Shown one piece after another: positions 38,254-47,289 of a stretch of 64,000 nt of DNA. Source of the DNA: Oleispira sp051275515 (lineage in GTDB: Bacteria; Pseudomonadota; Gammaproteobacteria; Pseudomonadales; Oceanobacteraceae); NCBI GenBank assembly GCA_051275515.1, contig JBNMOT010000004.1, positions 1-64,000 on the forward strand, read 5' to 3'. The notes under the pieces were generated by a model. That model did not search any database and was not told the origin of the DNA. It saw only the letters and a list, made by a program, of their open reading frames with translations. Numbering within the stretch: the stretch's first letter is position 1; each line of letters starts with the position of its first letter. A program made the position numbers and the translations under genes.

Positions 38254-39015
38254 TTAACCCGCCGCAATATTAAAAATCTCGCGCAACGTATAGGCGGTAA
38301 TATAAGCCAATGAAGCGGCAGCCCCTCCCGTCAGCAAGGTCCGTATTCCTGATAGAAAAACAGGCTTTGCTAGCGCGAGGCTCTTCAGCATACCGATTAA
38401 AAAGAACATAGTACCCGCCAGAAAAGCACTCACTGCAAACTGTTGACTCATATCCAAAGAAGGCAGCGCATAAGCCAGTAGGGGTATTGTGCCAACCGTA
38501 ACGAATGCTAGGTAAGTCACACCGCCAGACATCCAGGGATTGTTTGTGGTTCTGCTTAGGCCATGCTCTTCTACCAGCATAATCTCAAGCCATATCTTTT
38601 TATCTGCAGTGATGGTCTCGACGATTTTTTCAAGTAACTCACCCTCAAAGCCTTTGGCATTAAATATTTGCCTAACCTCTTCGCGTTCACCCTCAGGAAT
38701 TTCTTCAATGTGGCGTTCTTCTGAGCGTTTAATACTGTCAAAGTATTCCGCCTCAGCCTTACAAGATTCGTAATTGCTGATCGCCATGCTAAAGCCATCA
38801 GCCAGCAAGTTAGAGAAACCGAGTATCACCGCTACAGATGAGGGAAAACCGGCCCCCACTGAGCCCGAAACCACCGCAAATGTCGTGATGCAGCCATCAA
38901 TACCGCCTAATACCGCATCCGAAATATTTTGCCTTTTGGGGCCCTTAGATAAACGCTGACGAATCATTTCGGGATAATGATCTCGAATCAGCGCCTCATT
39001 AGTTGAATCCTTCAT
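38254..39015 (-). CDS. VIT1/CCC1-family membrane protein
   Basis: Ferrous-iron/manganese transporter-type protein of 253 aa. The family opening SDAVLGGIDGCITTFAVVSGSVGAG is visible, split by the 20-residue limit as DAVLGGIDGCITTFAV, with LLADGFSMAISNYESCKAEAE after it. A cytosolic metal-binding domain rich in Glu lies in the middle (EIPEGEREEVRQIF). Three C-terminal helices follow. Transport direction and metal are inferred from family members. Confidence 0.88.
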   Translation of the reverse strand: MKDSTNEALIRDHYPEMIRQRLSKGPKRQNISDAVLGGIDGCITTFAVVSGSVGAGFPSSVAVILGFSNLLADGFSMAISNYESCKAEAEYFDSIKRSEERHIEEIPEGEREEVRQIFNAKGFEGELLEKIVETITADKKIWLEIMLVEEHGLSRTTNNPWMSGGVTYLAFVTVGTIPLLAYALPSLDMSQQFAVSAFLAGTMFFLIGMLKSLALAKPVFLSGIRTLLTGGAAASLAYITAYTLREIFNIAAG

Positions 39016-39078
39016 CCTTGAGTATCCCTCTTTCCTTAAACCATCGTCCTAACCTAAATAGTGCGCGCGCCAAATCGA

Positions 39079-39414
39079 TTATGTCGCCACTGTAAAATAG
39101 TCTTTAATCCAGTCGTAAACCATGTCACTCGTCACATCAGTAGCAACGACTTCTTGATAATCATCACTGGGGTCTTGATCGATAAAGATAAATTGATAAC
39201 GCATAATGTCGGGATGTAAATCGTGCAGCACAATAAGAATGCGTTTATTGGTGACTAAGCAATCGATGGTTAACACATCGGCGGGAATCCCCGTTTTTCG
39301 CATCCCTTGCATAACGCTAATAACGGGATTGATGTCTTTAAAGTCGAGCTGGATTTTTTCATGGGCTTGGCTGGCAATATCAGACAAGGATAACAAAGCG
39401 GGATTAGCATTCAT
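39079..39414 (-). CDS. Hypothetical protein, 111 aa
   Basis: Soluble protein with an N-terminal helix (ALLSLSDIASQAHEK), a strand-rich middle (VLTIDCLVTNKRILIVLHD) and an acidic C-terminal part. I do not recognise the family. It could lie in a transcript with the preceding VIT1-like gene downstream (64 bp gap, same strand). Confidence 0.65.
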   Translation of the reverse strand: MNANPALLSLSDIASQAHEKIQLDFKDINPVISVMQGMRKTGIPADVLTIDCLVTNKRILIVLHDLHPDIMRYQFIFIDQDPSDDYQEVVATDVTSDMVYDWIKDYFTVAT

Positions 39415-39482
39415 GGGGCAATCTTCTTGGGTTCATTCTTCTTGGGGCCAGAGTTGAGTAAGGCGTAAAGTATCATAATTTT

Positions 39483-39680
39483 TTATAACATATTTCGATA
39501 AGCATAAGTTCCAGACAGCAATATAACCACCACCGATCCTTTGACTATTAATAATATTTTATGTTCAGAGGTACCCTTCTTTCGCAGGTAAGGAGAAAGA
39601 AATCCATAACCAAAAGAAAAAGCGAAAACAGCAATCGCACCCATAGCGAAAATGCTATCGCTACTGCCATTAAAATTCAT
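39483..39680 (-). CDS. Small membrane protein, 65 aa
   Basis: Two predicted membrane helices (FAMGAIAVFAFSFGYGFL and IVKGSVVVILLSGTYAY) joined by a basic loop (LRKKGTSEHK). No family is recognised. It lies on the same strand, 33 bp downstream of the thioesterase gene. Confidence 0.6.
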   Translation of the reverse strand: MNFNGSSDSIFAMGAIAVFAFSFGYGFLSPYLRKKGTSEHKILLIVKGSVVVILLSGTYAYRNML

Positions 39681-39713
39681 AGACCATTACCTGCTGTTAA
39701 ATTCATTGCCTGG

Positions 39714-40148
39714 TTATGCATAACCAGCCGCGTCTTTAAGGGGGAATTTACCGCGAACAAAAACACCATTACCGCGACCAATTTCTTTGCCGTCAGAATC
39801 ATACACAACCGACTCCGCAATAAACTGAGAACGATTTTTATTCACAACCTTACCGACCGCCCGCATAGTGCCCGACGATACCGGCCGTGTAATATAAGTT
39901 GTGAACGAGGTGGTTAATACAAAAAATTCTTCTTCAAGAGAATTGGCCGCGAAAAATGCCGCATCATCTAGCATCTTAAAATAAACACAACCATGCACAC
40001 CCCCGGCAGAATGATGGAATTTTTTATCAAGTTGAATCTCTATCGTTGCTTCACCCTCTGAAATGTTCAGTACAGGGCTGTATATTTCATTGACGGGTGC
40101 CGCCGCATACATACTAATGAGGCTGTCAAAATGAGCTTTATTTTCCAT
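39714..40148 (-). CDS. PaaI-type hotdog-fold thioesterase
   Basis: Acyl-CoA thioesterase-like protein of 144 aa. The hotdog helix GGVHGCVYFKMLDDAAFFAAN has the PaaI-family HGG...D pattern (here HHSAGGVHG), and the strands TTYITRPVSSGTMRAVGKVV and SDGKEIGRGNGVFV match the fold. The substrate is unknown. Its first 18 or so codons and upstream DNA are duplicated at about 52.1 kb. Confidence 0.85.
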   Translation of the reverse strand: MENKAHFDSLISMYAAAPVNEIYSPVLNISEGEATIEIQLDKKFHHSAGGVHGCVYFKMLDDAAFFAANSLEEEFFVLTTSFTTYITRPVSSGTMRAVGKVVNKNRSQFIAESVVYDSDGKEIGRGNGVFVRGKFPLKDAAGYA

Positions 40149-40910
40149 ATTTAAGTACTACCTTATAATTTCATAACGCCAAGTTGTAGAGTAAAGCGAG
40201 ACTAGTTACCCATATATAATTACATAACTCAATGTTTGCAGAGCCAGCGGCTAAAGCAATGCATGTTAATTTAGCGTTCGCATCCATTCCATCATCCGAT
40301 TAACGCACGATAACCTAGCCTGCTTATCCATATTCACATCCTACGCGGCTGCTCTTTTATACGTCAGCCCAACAGGTCTTAGAAGGGTTTCCTTTTATTG
40401 TGAGAGGATAAAAAACGTTGGTATTTATCACGAATGATCTTAGAAATGGATAAAATAGAATTTAAAAATAAAAAAGTTTCTAAGCCGTAGTGAAAATGCG
40501 GTGCTCATCCAAGTGCTAATAGCGTTGATATCTTACTTATGGATTAAGTTGATAAAATTGACGATTTTTTTGAAGACTTCCCGTTAAGCATGGAGAACTG
40601 CCTGCACCAACAAGGACGACAGAGCTGCCCAGCAAACAACTCATACACCCGGATGTCATTGTCATCAACATGCCCATGGCTTCTGGATAGCCAACCACAT
40701 GCTGGTATAGGCTCAGCGTTGGCCTGCATGGCCGTGATCATTGCAAACACAATCGGCCCTGGCAGCAGAAAATTGGACTTGTATAAAAAGAACAACTTGC
40801 GCAGAGACTTTTGATTCCAGCCACGGGGGCTTCATCTAAGGCGTTAGCCACATGAACGCACTCCACTCTGCAAAACGCTGATCGGAATACGTGGCGAAGT
40901 CTTTATTACC
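40096..40910. repeat. Left copy of a ~0.8-kb direct repeat
   Basis: The sequence matches 52074-52953 at high identity in the same orientation. It contains the 5' end of the thioesterase gene, roughly 400 bp without a gene, and a damaged lipase 3' end. Compared with the right copy, this one has internal deletions in the lipase part and one extra block of about 27 bp near 40594. The intergenic part has no recognisable gene, so 40149-40571 holds nothing beyond the repeat. Confidence 0.93.
40572..40910 (-). pseudogene. Decayed lipase 3' fragment
   Basis: Minus-strand remains of a class 3 lipase homologous to the intact gene at 52562-53584. Recognisable pieces are GNKDFATYSDQRFAE, the LFLLYKS...LPGPIVFAMITAM strand-helix and VYELFAGQL. 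It carries at least two internal deletions and frame changes relative to the intact copy. Upstream coding sequence is missing and ends abruptly at 40910. Confidence 0.85.
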
Positions 40911-40948
40911 CAGCCCAAAAATATTGAGAAGCATGAAAATCGACAAAA

Positions 40949-41055
40949 CTAACTATGATATACGCCCGCTGGAATCTCACCCGCACGTACTTTAGAACTT
41001 CACTGCCTACAGTACCTGCTACCCCAATAATGAGAATGCTAGATTTATCGCTCAT
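40949..41055 (-). pseudogene. Truncated NAD(P)-binding (NmrA/SDR-like) gene start
   Basis: The start has a good ribosome-binding site (GGAGTG) and encodes MSDKSSILIIGVAGTVGSEV, a Rossmann GxxGxxG nucleotide-binding motif. After about 25 codons a frameshift is needed to read on as GEIPAGVYHS and stop. The rest of the gene is absent and the fragment abuts the decayed lipase piece. About 200 bp further upstream, to 41259, hold nothing recognisable. Confidence 0.7.
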
Positions 41056-41259
41056 ACGATCACTCCTTTACACGATGAAATCTGTAACGAATTGTTAGCA
41101 AACGTTATTGAAATTAAATACTTAAACCTACAGACATAATTTTAATATTTTTTTGTTTGAGAAATACCACATCCTATATTTTTTACGTCTAAGCAAATAA
41201 ATACTTCTCTACTATCATTTAATCAAGCCCATTGCTTAGTTTTCCCATGGAGATTCATT

Positions 41260-41421
41260 ATGCCAAGAAATTCAATACTATTTTTACTCTGCCTATTTAG
41301 CACAGGCTTACTCATGGGCTGTTCCTCTTCGACAGACACTGGCTCTGATAAAGTAATGAGCACTTCAGGTGAAGAATTAGTGCTACCTAGTCAATTAGAA
41401 GTTATTACCCGCCAGGATTAA
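41260..41421 (+). CDS. Small lipoprotein, 53 aa
   Basis: Signal peptide MPRNSILFLLCLFSTGLLMG followed by Cys, with lipobox LLMGC, so a mature lipoprotein of about 33 residues (starting CSSSTDTGSDK). It ends 4 bp before the 746-aa secreted protein, with a possible ribosome-binding site for that gene inside its last codons, so the two are co-transcribed and probably coupled. I do not recognise a family. Confidence 0.75.
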   Translation: MPRNSILFLLCLFSTGLLMGCSSSTDTGSDKVMSTSGEELVLPSQLEVITRQD

Positions 41422-41425
41422 AACC

Positions 41426-43666
41426 ATGAGACAGATTAAATTTTTAAACCCCCGTTTATTAGCATTATCTATCGCGGGTTTAGCCGCTACAGGCACCGCC
41501 TTCGCCATATTTGATGATGAAGGGACAGATTATAGAATAGCCCAACAACGCTTTCATCTTTGGAATGAAGCACTTCAACCCGTTGAATTGGTAAACAGCA
41601 TTTTATGTTTTACCAAGCAAATGCGGGCAGAAGCATTCATCAATGACGGCCCTTATATGGTGCTCGCCGATGAAAATGCCTGCTTTAACGAAAACGGTGG
41701 TGAAGATTCCCAATCCAGCGGCTCATCAAATCAGCCAGCTTATACCAAAGCAATTATCACTTCAGAACGTGAAAATGATACTTCACCTTTAGTCGTAAGT
41801 GTTTGGCTACCTGAAATGGCTGGCGGTGATGGCGGCGAACAAGCGATAAAATTTAAAGCGGTTATCAGTGGTGGCGCTAGCGACGGAGACCCTTTTGGTC
41901 AATTCAAATTTAATTATGGCTTCTATGACAATATAAGTGATGACATTGCCTTAGGTGGCGGTGAAGTAAAAACCATTGATGTCGATAATAAAACTGGCTT
42001 CACCCTCTTCCAAGATGAAAATGATTTTTCACAATCTGCCTCAGTCGTTATGAATAGCGACCGAAGTGAAGGTATCGCTCTTACCTCTCAAAGCCATCAA
42101 CAAGGCTCAGCCGCGTTTGCATTAGCGTTTAATGATAACAACATGCTATTACAAAAAGCCCAGACCTATGACGCACTAGGCTTTAATAATGATGACCAAG
42201 GTGGACTTTGCTTTAGCCGTTCAGACATCATGGAAACAGTTCATCGTTATGATCTCTACAGCGCCACAACCGGTGAAATGGTTGAACTGAATTCAGGTTT
42301 CTCATTCAAGTATGACAGCAACAGTGATAGCGACAATGATAGCTATGGACATATTGGATACTGGGGAGTTTGGACTGAAGGTGACCAAGAACTCAGTAGT
42401 GGTACCGTCATTACTCTAGAGACTCACGGTAATGGAGAGCAGGCAGCTGAGGCTGAAACCTATACCGTAGTGAGTGCCCCAGGTAAGTTAGTTAAAAAGT
42501 CGCTTGAGACATTAAATTTGTCAGAAGCCTCTGGTATTTACTTCTCTTATTGGTCAGAAACGGCCCATCAAGACGGCTATAATGCTTGGATTGTACGCTA
42601 CAAAACTGTCGCGGGCGATAGCGTTGGTAGTGACGGTTTCTACATTACTCACGGTCAGCGCTGGGGAGAAAACGGCGAAGAGCAAGTGGCAGTGACTGAA
42701 GAACTGGTTAGTCTTTCAACTAACGAAATACTGCACTTACACTCAAATCAACTCGGCGGACAAGTTCGCTATAAGCAAGGCGACTCTAGTTTCTCTTTCT
42801 TTAAAGAAAGCTTTATGACAGGTTCAGAGGATGCAACCGGTGAGCTATTCGCTGCAAACTCCGCCACACTTCATTGTTTCGATCGTTGCCCAATAGGTGA
42901 ATTAGAGAGTTCTCATCTTAGCACTTGGGACGGACCTTTCTCAACCAACCCATCAACGATTAATGATGCTATTGAATACACCATTAGCAATGCAGGCAGT
43001 AACCCTCTTACGCTGATGCGCTCTAGCAATAGCGAAGCTGTGCAATACGCCAGCGACCTAAGCGAAGAGAGTCTGCAAGATACGCCTAATGCCTGGGGTA
43101 TTCAATCAGGTGCGATGGTTACCGAATCAGTTAAGGCTAACATGTCAAACACCTGGGACACCAATGATGCAAGCGTCGTCACTGAGTACTATATCTGGGA
43201 AACAGGCCCTAATAACTGGAATAAAATGAGCACGGTAAAAGATAGCGTAGGGGACTACCTAACATTTGATAAGCCCATTCAAATAACCTATCGTCATACC
43301 GATGCAAAAGATAGAACCGGTGATGCTGGTGACTATGACAACCAAACCTTCATGCTGAATTACGGAGGCAATGGTGATTTATGGGGTATTCCTTTTGAGC
43401 AAGACAATGATACCGGCCGCCATTCCTCAGCATTTAACCTAGCCGATGGTGCTTTATTAGGCTCTAACAATGAATACGTTGTTAAAGCCAGAGAGATTGA
43501 AGGAATGATGGCACAAGCTGAAGGCCAATGTTCAAGCTTAAGCATCGCCGAACCTGAAGTTCCTGTACCAAGTAGTATTACAGGCTCTGCAAATATCGGT
43601 GCTATGCCTACCGTAACGGATGCGCCTAAAGCTATTGGAGGTGTTCTTCAATCTGAAGAAGAATAA
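41426..43666 (+). CDS. Large secreted protein of unknown function, 746 aa
   Basis: Signal peptide with cleavage expected after GLAATGTAFA, leaving a mature secreted or surface protein. It is rich in Asp, Ser, Asn and Gly and likely beta-structured (SDGDPFGQFKFNYGFYDN, YGHIGYWGVWTEGDQ). Cysteine pairs occur as ILCFTKQ and NACFNE early, and LHCFDRCP later. No catalytic motif or anchor domain is recognised. The 53-aa lipoprotein gene lies 4 bp upstream. It could be a substrate-binding or matrix protein; this is not determined. Confidence 0.85.
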   Translation: MRQIKFLNPRLLALSIAGLAATGTAFAIFDDEGTDYRIAQQRFHLWNEALQPVELVNSILCFTKQMRAEAFINDGPYMVLADENACFNENGGEDSQSSGSSNQPAYTKAIITSERENDTSPLVVSVWLPEMAGGDGGEQAIKFKAVISGGASDGDPFGQFKFNYGFYDNISDDIALGGGEVKTIDVDNKTGFTLFQDENDFSQSASVVMNSDRSEGIALTSQSHQQGSAAFALAFNDNNMLLQKAQTYDALGFNNDDQGGLCFSRSDIMETVHRYDLYSATTGEMVELNSGFSFKYDSNSDSDNDSYGHIGYWGVWTEGDQELSSGTVITLETHGNGEQAAEAETYTVVSAPGKLVKKSLETLNLSEASGIYFSYWSETAHQDGYNAWIVRYKTVAGDSVGSDGFYITHGQRWGENGEEQVAVTEELVSLSTNEILHLHSNQLGGQVRYKQGDSSFSFFKESFMTGSEDATGELFAANSATLHCFDRCPIGELESSHLSTWDGPFSTNPSTINDAIEYTISNAGSNPLTLMRSSNSEAVQYASDLSEESLQDTPNAWGIQSGAMVTESVKANMSNTWDTNDASVVTEYYIWETGPNNWNKMSTVKDSVGDYLTFDKPIQITYRHTDAKDRTGDAGDYDNQTFMLNYGGNGDLWGIPFEQDNDTGRHSSAFNLADGALLGSNNEYVVKAREIEGMMAQAEGQCSSLSIAEPEVPVPSSITGSANIGAMPTVTDAPKAIGGVLQSEEE

Positions 43667-43690
43667 TACCAACAGATAGGACCATAATAA

Positions 43691-43726
43691 AAAGCTCTAG
43701 CCATGAACATGACTAGAGCTTTCTTA
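43691..43726 (+). terminator. Probable terminator after the secreted-protein gene
   Basis: A 10-bp perfect stem AAAGCTCTAG/CTAGAGCTTT with a 12-nt loop lies 25 bp past the stop codon. The T run is short (TTTCTT). Confidence 0.65.
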
Positions 43727-43894
43727 CGCGGATTCAACTAACAAGTGCGACTCAACCTAACGGGGGATAAGCTGGCCCGTGCCCTTGATATGGTTATTCC
43801 GAGTATCTAAATTCGACCATTCCACATTATCTTTTTCCTTCAGCGTTTTCTGGCTCGCGATAATCAAATAATGATCGACCCAAGAAGATAGTGA

Positions 43895-44038
43895 TTACAT
43901 GCCCCGCACATTGAGAATTCCCTCCGTACAGCTGGGTGCCCCCGGTACTTGGGAAGGTGGCGTATACGGAATAATTTCTTTGATCGTGTCGACGCAATGA
44001 ACATACGTCTCCGATTCCACCTTAGAACTGAGCTGACC
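43895..44038 (-). pseudogene. CheW-like fragment
   Basis: One minus-strand frame reads VDTIKEIIPYTPPSQVPGAP and continues CTEGILNVRGM before a stop. This matches the CheW core pattern, in which hydrophobic residues precede KEI, then V-x-x-AP and G-x-LN-x-RG. Neither the N-terminal nor the C-terminal part of CheW is present and no start codon fits, so it is a decayed fragment. The rest of 43730-44140 shows no gene. Confidence 0.65.
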
Positions 44039-44144
44039 CTAGTCAATAATCCCCCAAAAGAAAAAGGTTTCGGTAGCGGGTAAGCAGAACATGCTTATTG
44101 AACGAAAATGAAGCAAACAAGGTCGGTGAATTATCGTAATAAAA

Positions 44145-44461
44145 TTATCCGACATCAGCAGATAATGTTGCATCAGCAGAAGATTCAGCCACTAAACGAT
44201 CGCCTAACTCTTTAAGTACCTTAACAAATAAACCACCTTCTTCTGCGGGTAGCTGAGCCTGAATATGCCACATGACATCATCATCTTGAAAATACGAGAC
44301 CTTGCGTTGCTCTCTTTGATTTTCGTCATATTTTTTCTCAGAGGCATAACGGCTAGCTTTAAAAAGCGATAATTGGCGGCATTTATCTGGCCAGCAAGGG
44401 TGGTAATTTCATCGGCTAAAAGTTCGTTATCTTCAATATCGACAGTCAACATAAACGCCAC
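44145..44461 (-). pseudogene. DUF222/HNH-endonuclease-family remnant
   Basis: The first frame starts MLTVDIEDNELLADEIT and continues LAGQINAANYRFLKL, the DUF222 (13E12-repeat) opening. A frame change near 44350 then allows QREQRKVSYFQDDDVMWHIQ followed by AQLPAEEGGLFVKVLKEL, the later part of the same family. The central helices and the HNH nuclease domain are missing. It is therefore an internally deleted, frameshifted remnant rather than an 85-aa gene. Confidence 0.7.
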
Positions 44462-44475
44462 CCATTATTCTAAAA

Positions 44476-44516
44476 TAGTGTTTAACTACTGTATTAATTT
44501 TAGTGTCCAAGAGAGG
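44476..44516. repeat. Short dispersed repeat, copy 1
   Basis: About 41 bp (TAGTGTTTAACTACTGTATT and following) recur with a few changes at 57848-57890. Here it lies just upstream of the DUF222 remnant. The 220 bp from here to the next gene hold nothing else recognised. Confidence 0.75.
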
Positions 44517-44737
44517 AACATCTATAAATAAACTTTATTTGTAGAGTAAATACAGCTAAGAGAGACGCTATTATAATAAAAACACTTGTGAAAATTGATG
44601 AGAAAAATGATGTGGAAAACAGCTAACGCTAGAGCACTATTTTATTTGTCTACTTTCCTTTCAACTATTGTGGGTGCCCTACTTAACTGTTCTAATTGTT
44701 TTTAAAATCATTCACCGTATATCAACGAGGTAACACA

Positions 44738-45151
44738 ATGAAAGCAATATCGTTACTGCTACTAAGACTATCAACTGGTATCTATTTAATATTATGGGGC
44801 TTCGTTAAATTGGGCGCTAAAGACGTCGCTATTGGCGTGTCCGATAAATACTACCATGGCCTGTTGAGTGCCGATATTGTGAACTACAGTGTGGGCACCA
44901 TCGAGGTGGTGATTGGTTTATTGGTGGTACTGGGCTTGATGCGCAGCATTGCCTATATTGGCCAGCTGGGTTTTTATTTAGTCGGCGCGTTGGCGATTAT
45001 GCCAAACTTACTAGACCCACTGGGTTTGTATTTGGTCGAGACAGCTAAGCTAACCTTCTTCCCTTCAACGACTTTATTGTTTGCATGTTTAATTCTCATC
45101 GCATTTAAATCAGATGACACATTATCCCTAGATGCGAAACGTAACGTATAA
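44738..45151 (+). CDS. DoxX-like membrane protein
   Basis: Small four-helix membrane protein of 137 aa. The DoxX-type opening (LLLLRLSTGIYLILWGFVKL) and the central GTIEVVIGLLVVLGLM helix are visible. Related proteins are linked to redox or sulfur chemistry, but the function is not established. The ATG at 44738 has a strong GAGGTAA; a longer reading from 44696 is unlikely. Confidence 0.75.
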   Translation: MKAISLLLLRLSTGIYLILWGFVKLGAKDVAIGVSDKYYHGLLSADIVNYSVGTIEVVIGLLVVLGLMRSIAYIGQLGFYLVGALAIMPNLLDPLGLYLVETAKLTFFPSTTLLFACLILIAFKSDDTLSLDAKRNV

Positions 45152-45174
45152 ATATTAAAAAGAAGACGAGACAA

Positions 45175-45654
45175 CTAGTGATGATGCTCTTTCTTTACTG
45201 GCACATTAGTAAAGGAAGGGAATCGATGTCTCGCATGTTCACTATGGCAACCAATGCATGACTCCAGCATTCTTGAGTAATAAAACCCCACAAGCTCTGT
45301 ATGATTTTCTTTACTAACGTGCTCAAGCATCCCAGCATACTTATGGAACTTCTGGTCTTTTAGTATAAATTCTTTCGAGAGTTTTTTATGCAGTTCATGT
45401 TTTTGTGACTTTGTTATTTTCTGTTTTAGTATATAGCTTTTACTGATTTTTCCAGCAATCTCAGAAACCTGTTCTAGGTCGCCTGAAACAAACGCAGGTA
45501 CCATTTTTTGCATGCCATCTTGAATCGCCATCATTTCTTGCTTAAGTAGTAGTCTCAACTCAGGCGATAAGCTTTCAACCCCATCTTCTGAATAACAGTT
45601 TAGTGAAGTCGATCCAATTAAAGTGACTAGCAGTGTACCAATTATTTTTTTCAT
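45175..45654 (-). CDS. Periplasmic c-type cytochrome, class II (c')-like
   Basis: Signal peptide (MKKIIGTLLVTLIGSTSLNC) and a four-helix-type protein of 159 aa. A single haem-binding motif CIGCH lies near the C-terminus, the position typical of cytochrome c' rather than class I cytochromes. The last residues are KKEHHH. It could carry electrons or bind small gases; the function is inferred only from class. It is convergent with the DoxX-like gene. Confidence 0.8.
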   Translation of the reverse strand: MKKIIGTLLVTLIGSTSLNCYSEDGVESLSPELRLLLKQEMMAIQDGMQKMVPAFVSGDLEQVSEIAGKISKSYILKQKITKSQKHELHKKLSKEFILKDQKFHKYAGMLEHVSKENHTELVGFYYSRMLESCIGCHSEHARHRFPSFTNVPVKKEHHH

Positions 45655-45894
45655 AACATCTCTCTATAATAGGAATATCCACACAGCACGTATGACCGTA
45701 ATGCAGCGTTTTTAATGTAAAAATGAGTACTGTGAATTCACCAAAAAGTCAGTGGGGAGATCGCAACTAGCCACATAAAAACGCCCTACACACATAGCGA
45801 GCAACGCAATGATAGTAAGGCGTATTTTCAACAGCAATTAATGATTTACGATAAAATCATAATTAGTTCAAGGCTAAACTTACTTAAAAAAAAC

Positions 45895-47016
45895 CTAACC
45901 CTTATTAGGGTTCAATATATACTTTCCACCCGTAGTCTTAGCATTATATTTCTCAATAATTGCTGGCGTCAGTGCTTCTTCAAAAGACAGCTCTTCCGTT
46001 GATTCAATCGCAAAGGTGGTATTAATCTCATCGGCGACACGCTTATACAACTCGCCTACCTGTGCAGGCGCTAACTTACCCAGGAAACGCATTAACAACC
46101 AGCCGCCAATACTCCACGACATACCAAATGCACGGTTAAGCAGAGTCGGAGAAAAATCAAGACCTCCGTAGATATACACCTGCTTGTTATCTTCTGAGCC
46201 ATAGGTATTGAAACCCGTCGCCTCTTTACTGCCAACCGCTTCCATTGCCGCTAAAATATCACCCGCCAACTCACCGCCGCCGATCGCGTCAAATGCCAGT
46301 GTTGCACCGGTAGAATCAATGGCCTTGTACAAATCTTTCTTGAATGTGTCACTGGAGGAATTAACAACAAACGTCGCACCCAACTTAGTTAACAAATCGA
46401 CCTGCTCTTGCTTACGCACAATATTAACTAATGCTACGCCTTCTTTAATGCAGACCTTATTCAACATAATACCCAAACTGGAAGCCGCCGCTGTATGAAC
46501 AAGGGCCGTATGGCCTTCCGTACGCATAGTATGAACCATACCTAATGCCGTTAGCGGATTAACAAACGACGAAGCTGCCGCATGAGGCGTGGTACCGTCG
46601 TGGTGCACAATGCATGCTTGCATTGGCACGCAGCAATACTGGGTATAACTCGCCCCCGATAAAACGGCCACCGTTTTACCCATTAACGCCTGAGCTTGCT
46701 CGCTATCACCGGCGGCGACAACCACACCCGCACCTTCGTTACCAATGGGTAATGTTTGATCTAAACGTGACTTAATACGAGACAGCATGCCGGGATAAAG
46801 TGGCGCAGTTAATACCGACTTATCATCACTCAATGACGCTTTAGCCAAATTTGCAGGACCAAACATGGGCCACATGTCTGACGGGTTAATCGGCGCCGCT
46901 TCCATTTTTACCACAATCTCGTGGGCTTTAGGTTTTGGCACATCAACCTCAACTAAACTGAGTGTCAGCTCACCGTCTGATGAAATTTTGGTAAACAGCT
47001 GCTTTGATGTATTCAT
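45895..47016 (-). CDS. MDR-family quinone/NADPH reductase
   Basis: 373-aa medium-chain dehydrogenase/reductase. It has the GroES-like N-terminal domain (APINPSDMWPMFGPANL, IGNEGAGVVVAAG) and a Rossmann domain (ALVHTAAASSLGIMLNKVC) where the usual GxGxxG glycines are replaced by AAASSLG. It lacks zinc-ligand cysteines. Two truncated copies of its 5' part occur at 57926-58020 and 60162-60431. The substrate is unknown. Confidence 0.87.
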   Translation of the reverse strand: MNTSKQLFTKISSDGELTLSLVEVDVPKPKAHEIVVKMEAAPINPSDMWPMFGPANLAKASLSDDKSVLTAPLYPGMLSRIKSRLDQTLPIGNEGAGVVVAAGDSEQAQALMGKTVAVLSGASYTQYCCVPMQACIVHHDGTTPHAAASSFVNPLTALGMVHTMRTEGHTALVHTAAASSLGIMLNKVCIKEGVALVNIVRKQEQVDLLTKLGATFVVNSSSDTFKKDLYKAIDSTGATLAFDAIGGGELAGDILAAMEAVGSKEATGFNTYGSEDNKQVYIYGGLDFSPTLLNRAFGMSWSIGGWLLMRFLGKLAPAQVGELYKRVADEINTTFAIESTEELSFEEALTPAIIEKYNAKTTGGKYILNPNKG

Positions 47017-47289
47017 ATTTTATATATCCTTAATGTTGTCCTTCGATTACGGGGTGTCGTATCGCGGCACGAGAATGGTTTTTATTAGTCGGTTAAAAAA
47101 CTAACATAAGAACGGAGGGGTTGCGAGTTGATAGAGGTGTTTTGGGACGATATTAAAGCTAGAAAAAATAGTAGACCAGAGGCATATTCAATTCTAATAA
47201 GACTTCTGATATTAGTTCTAAATTAATGATTTACAAGGCTTAGGCAAAATGACCACCAAAATAAATTATAGACTTAATATAATGTTCGA

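Noticed and set aside
40544..40795. An 83-aa gene
   Set aside because: It is decayed lipase sequence in the left direct repeat, with deletions relative to the intact copy.
43743..43810. Plus-strand peptide VRLNLTGDKLARALDMVIPS
   Set aside because: Protein-like but only about 20 codons, with no ribosome-binding site or homology that I recognise. Probably chance or unrelated debris.
44204..44461. A genuine 85-aa gene
   Set aside because: The C-terminal half is out of frame with the DUF222 homology, which continues in another frame. It is better called a pseudogene.
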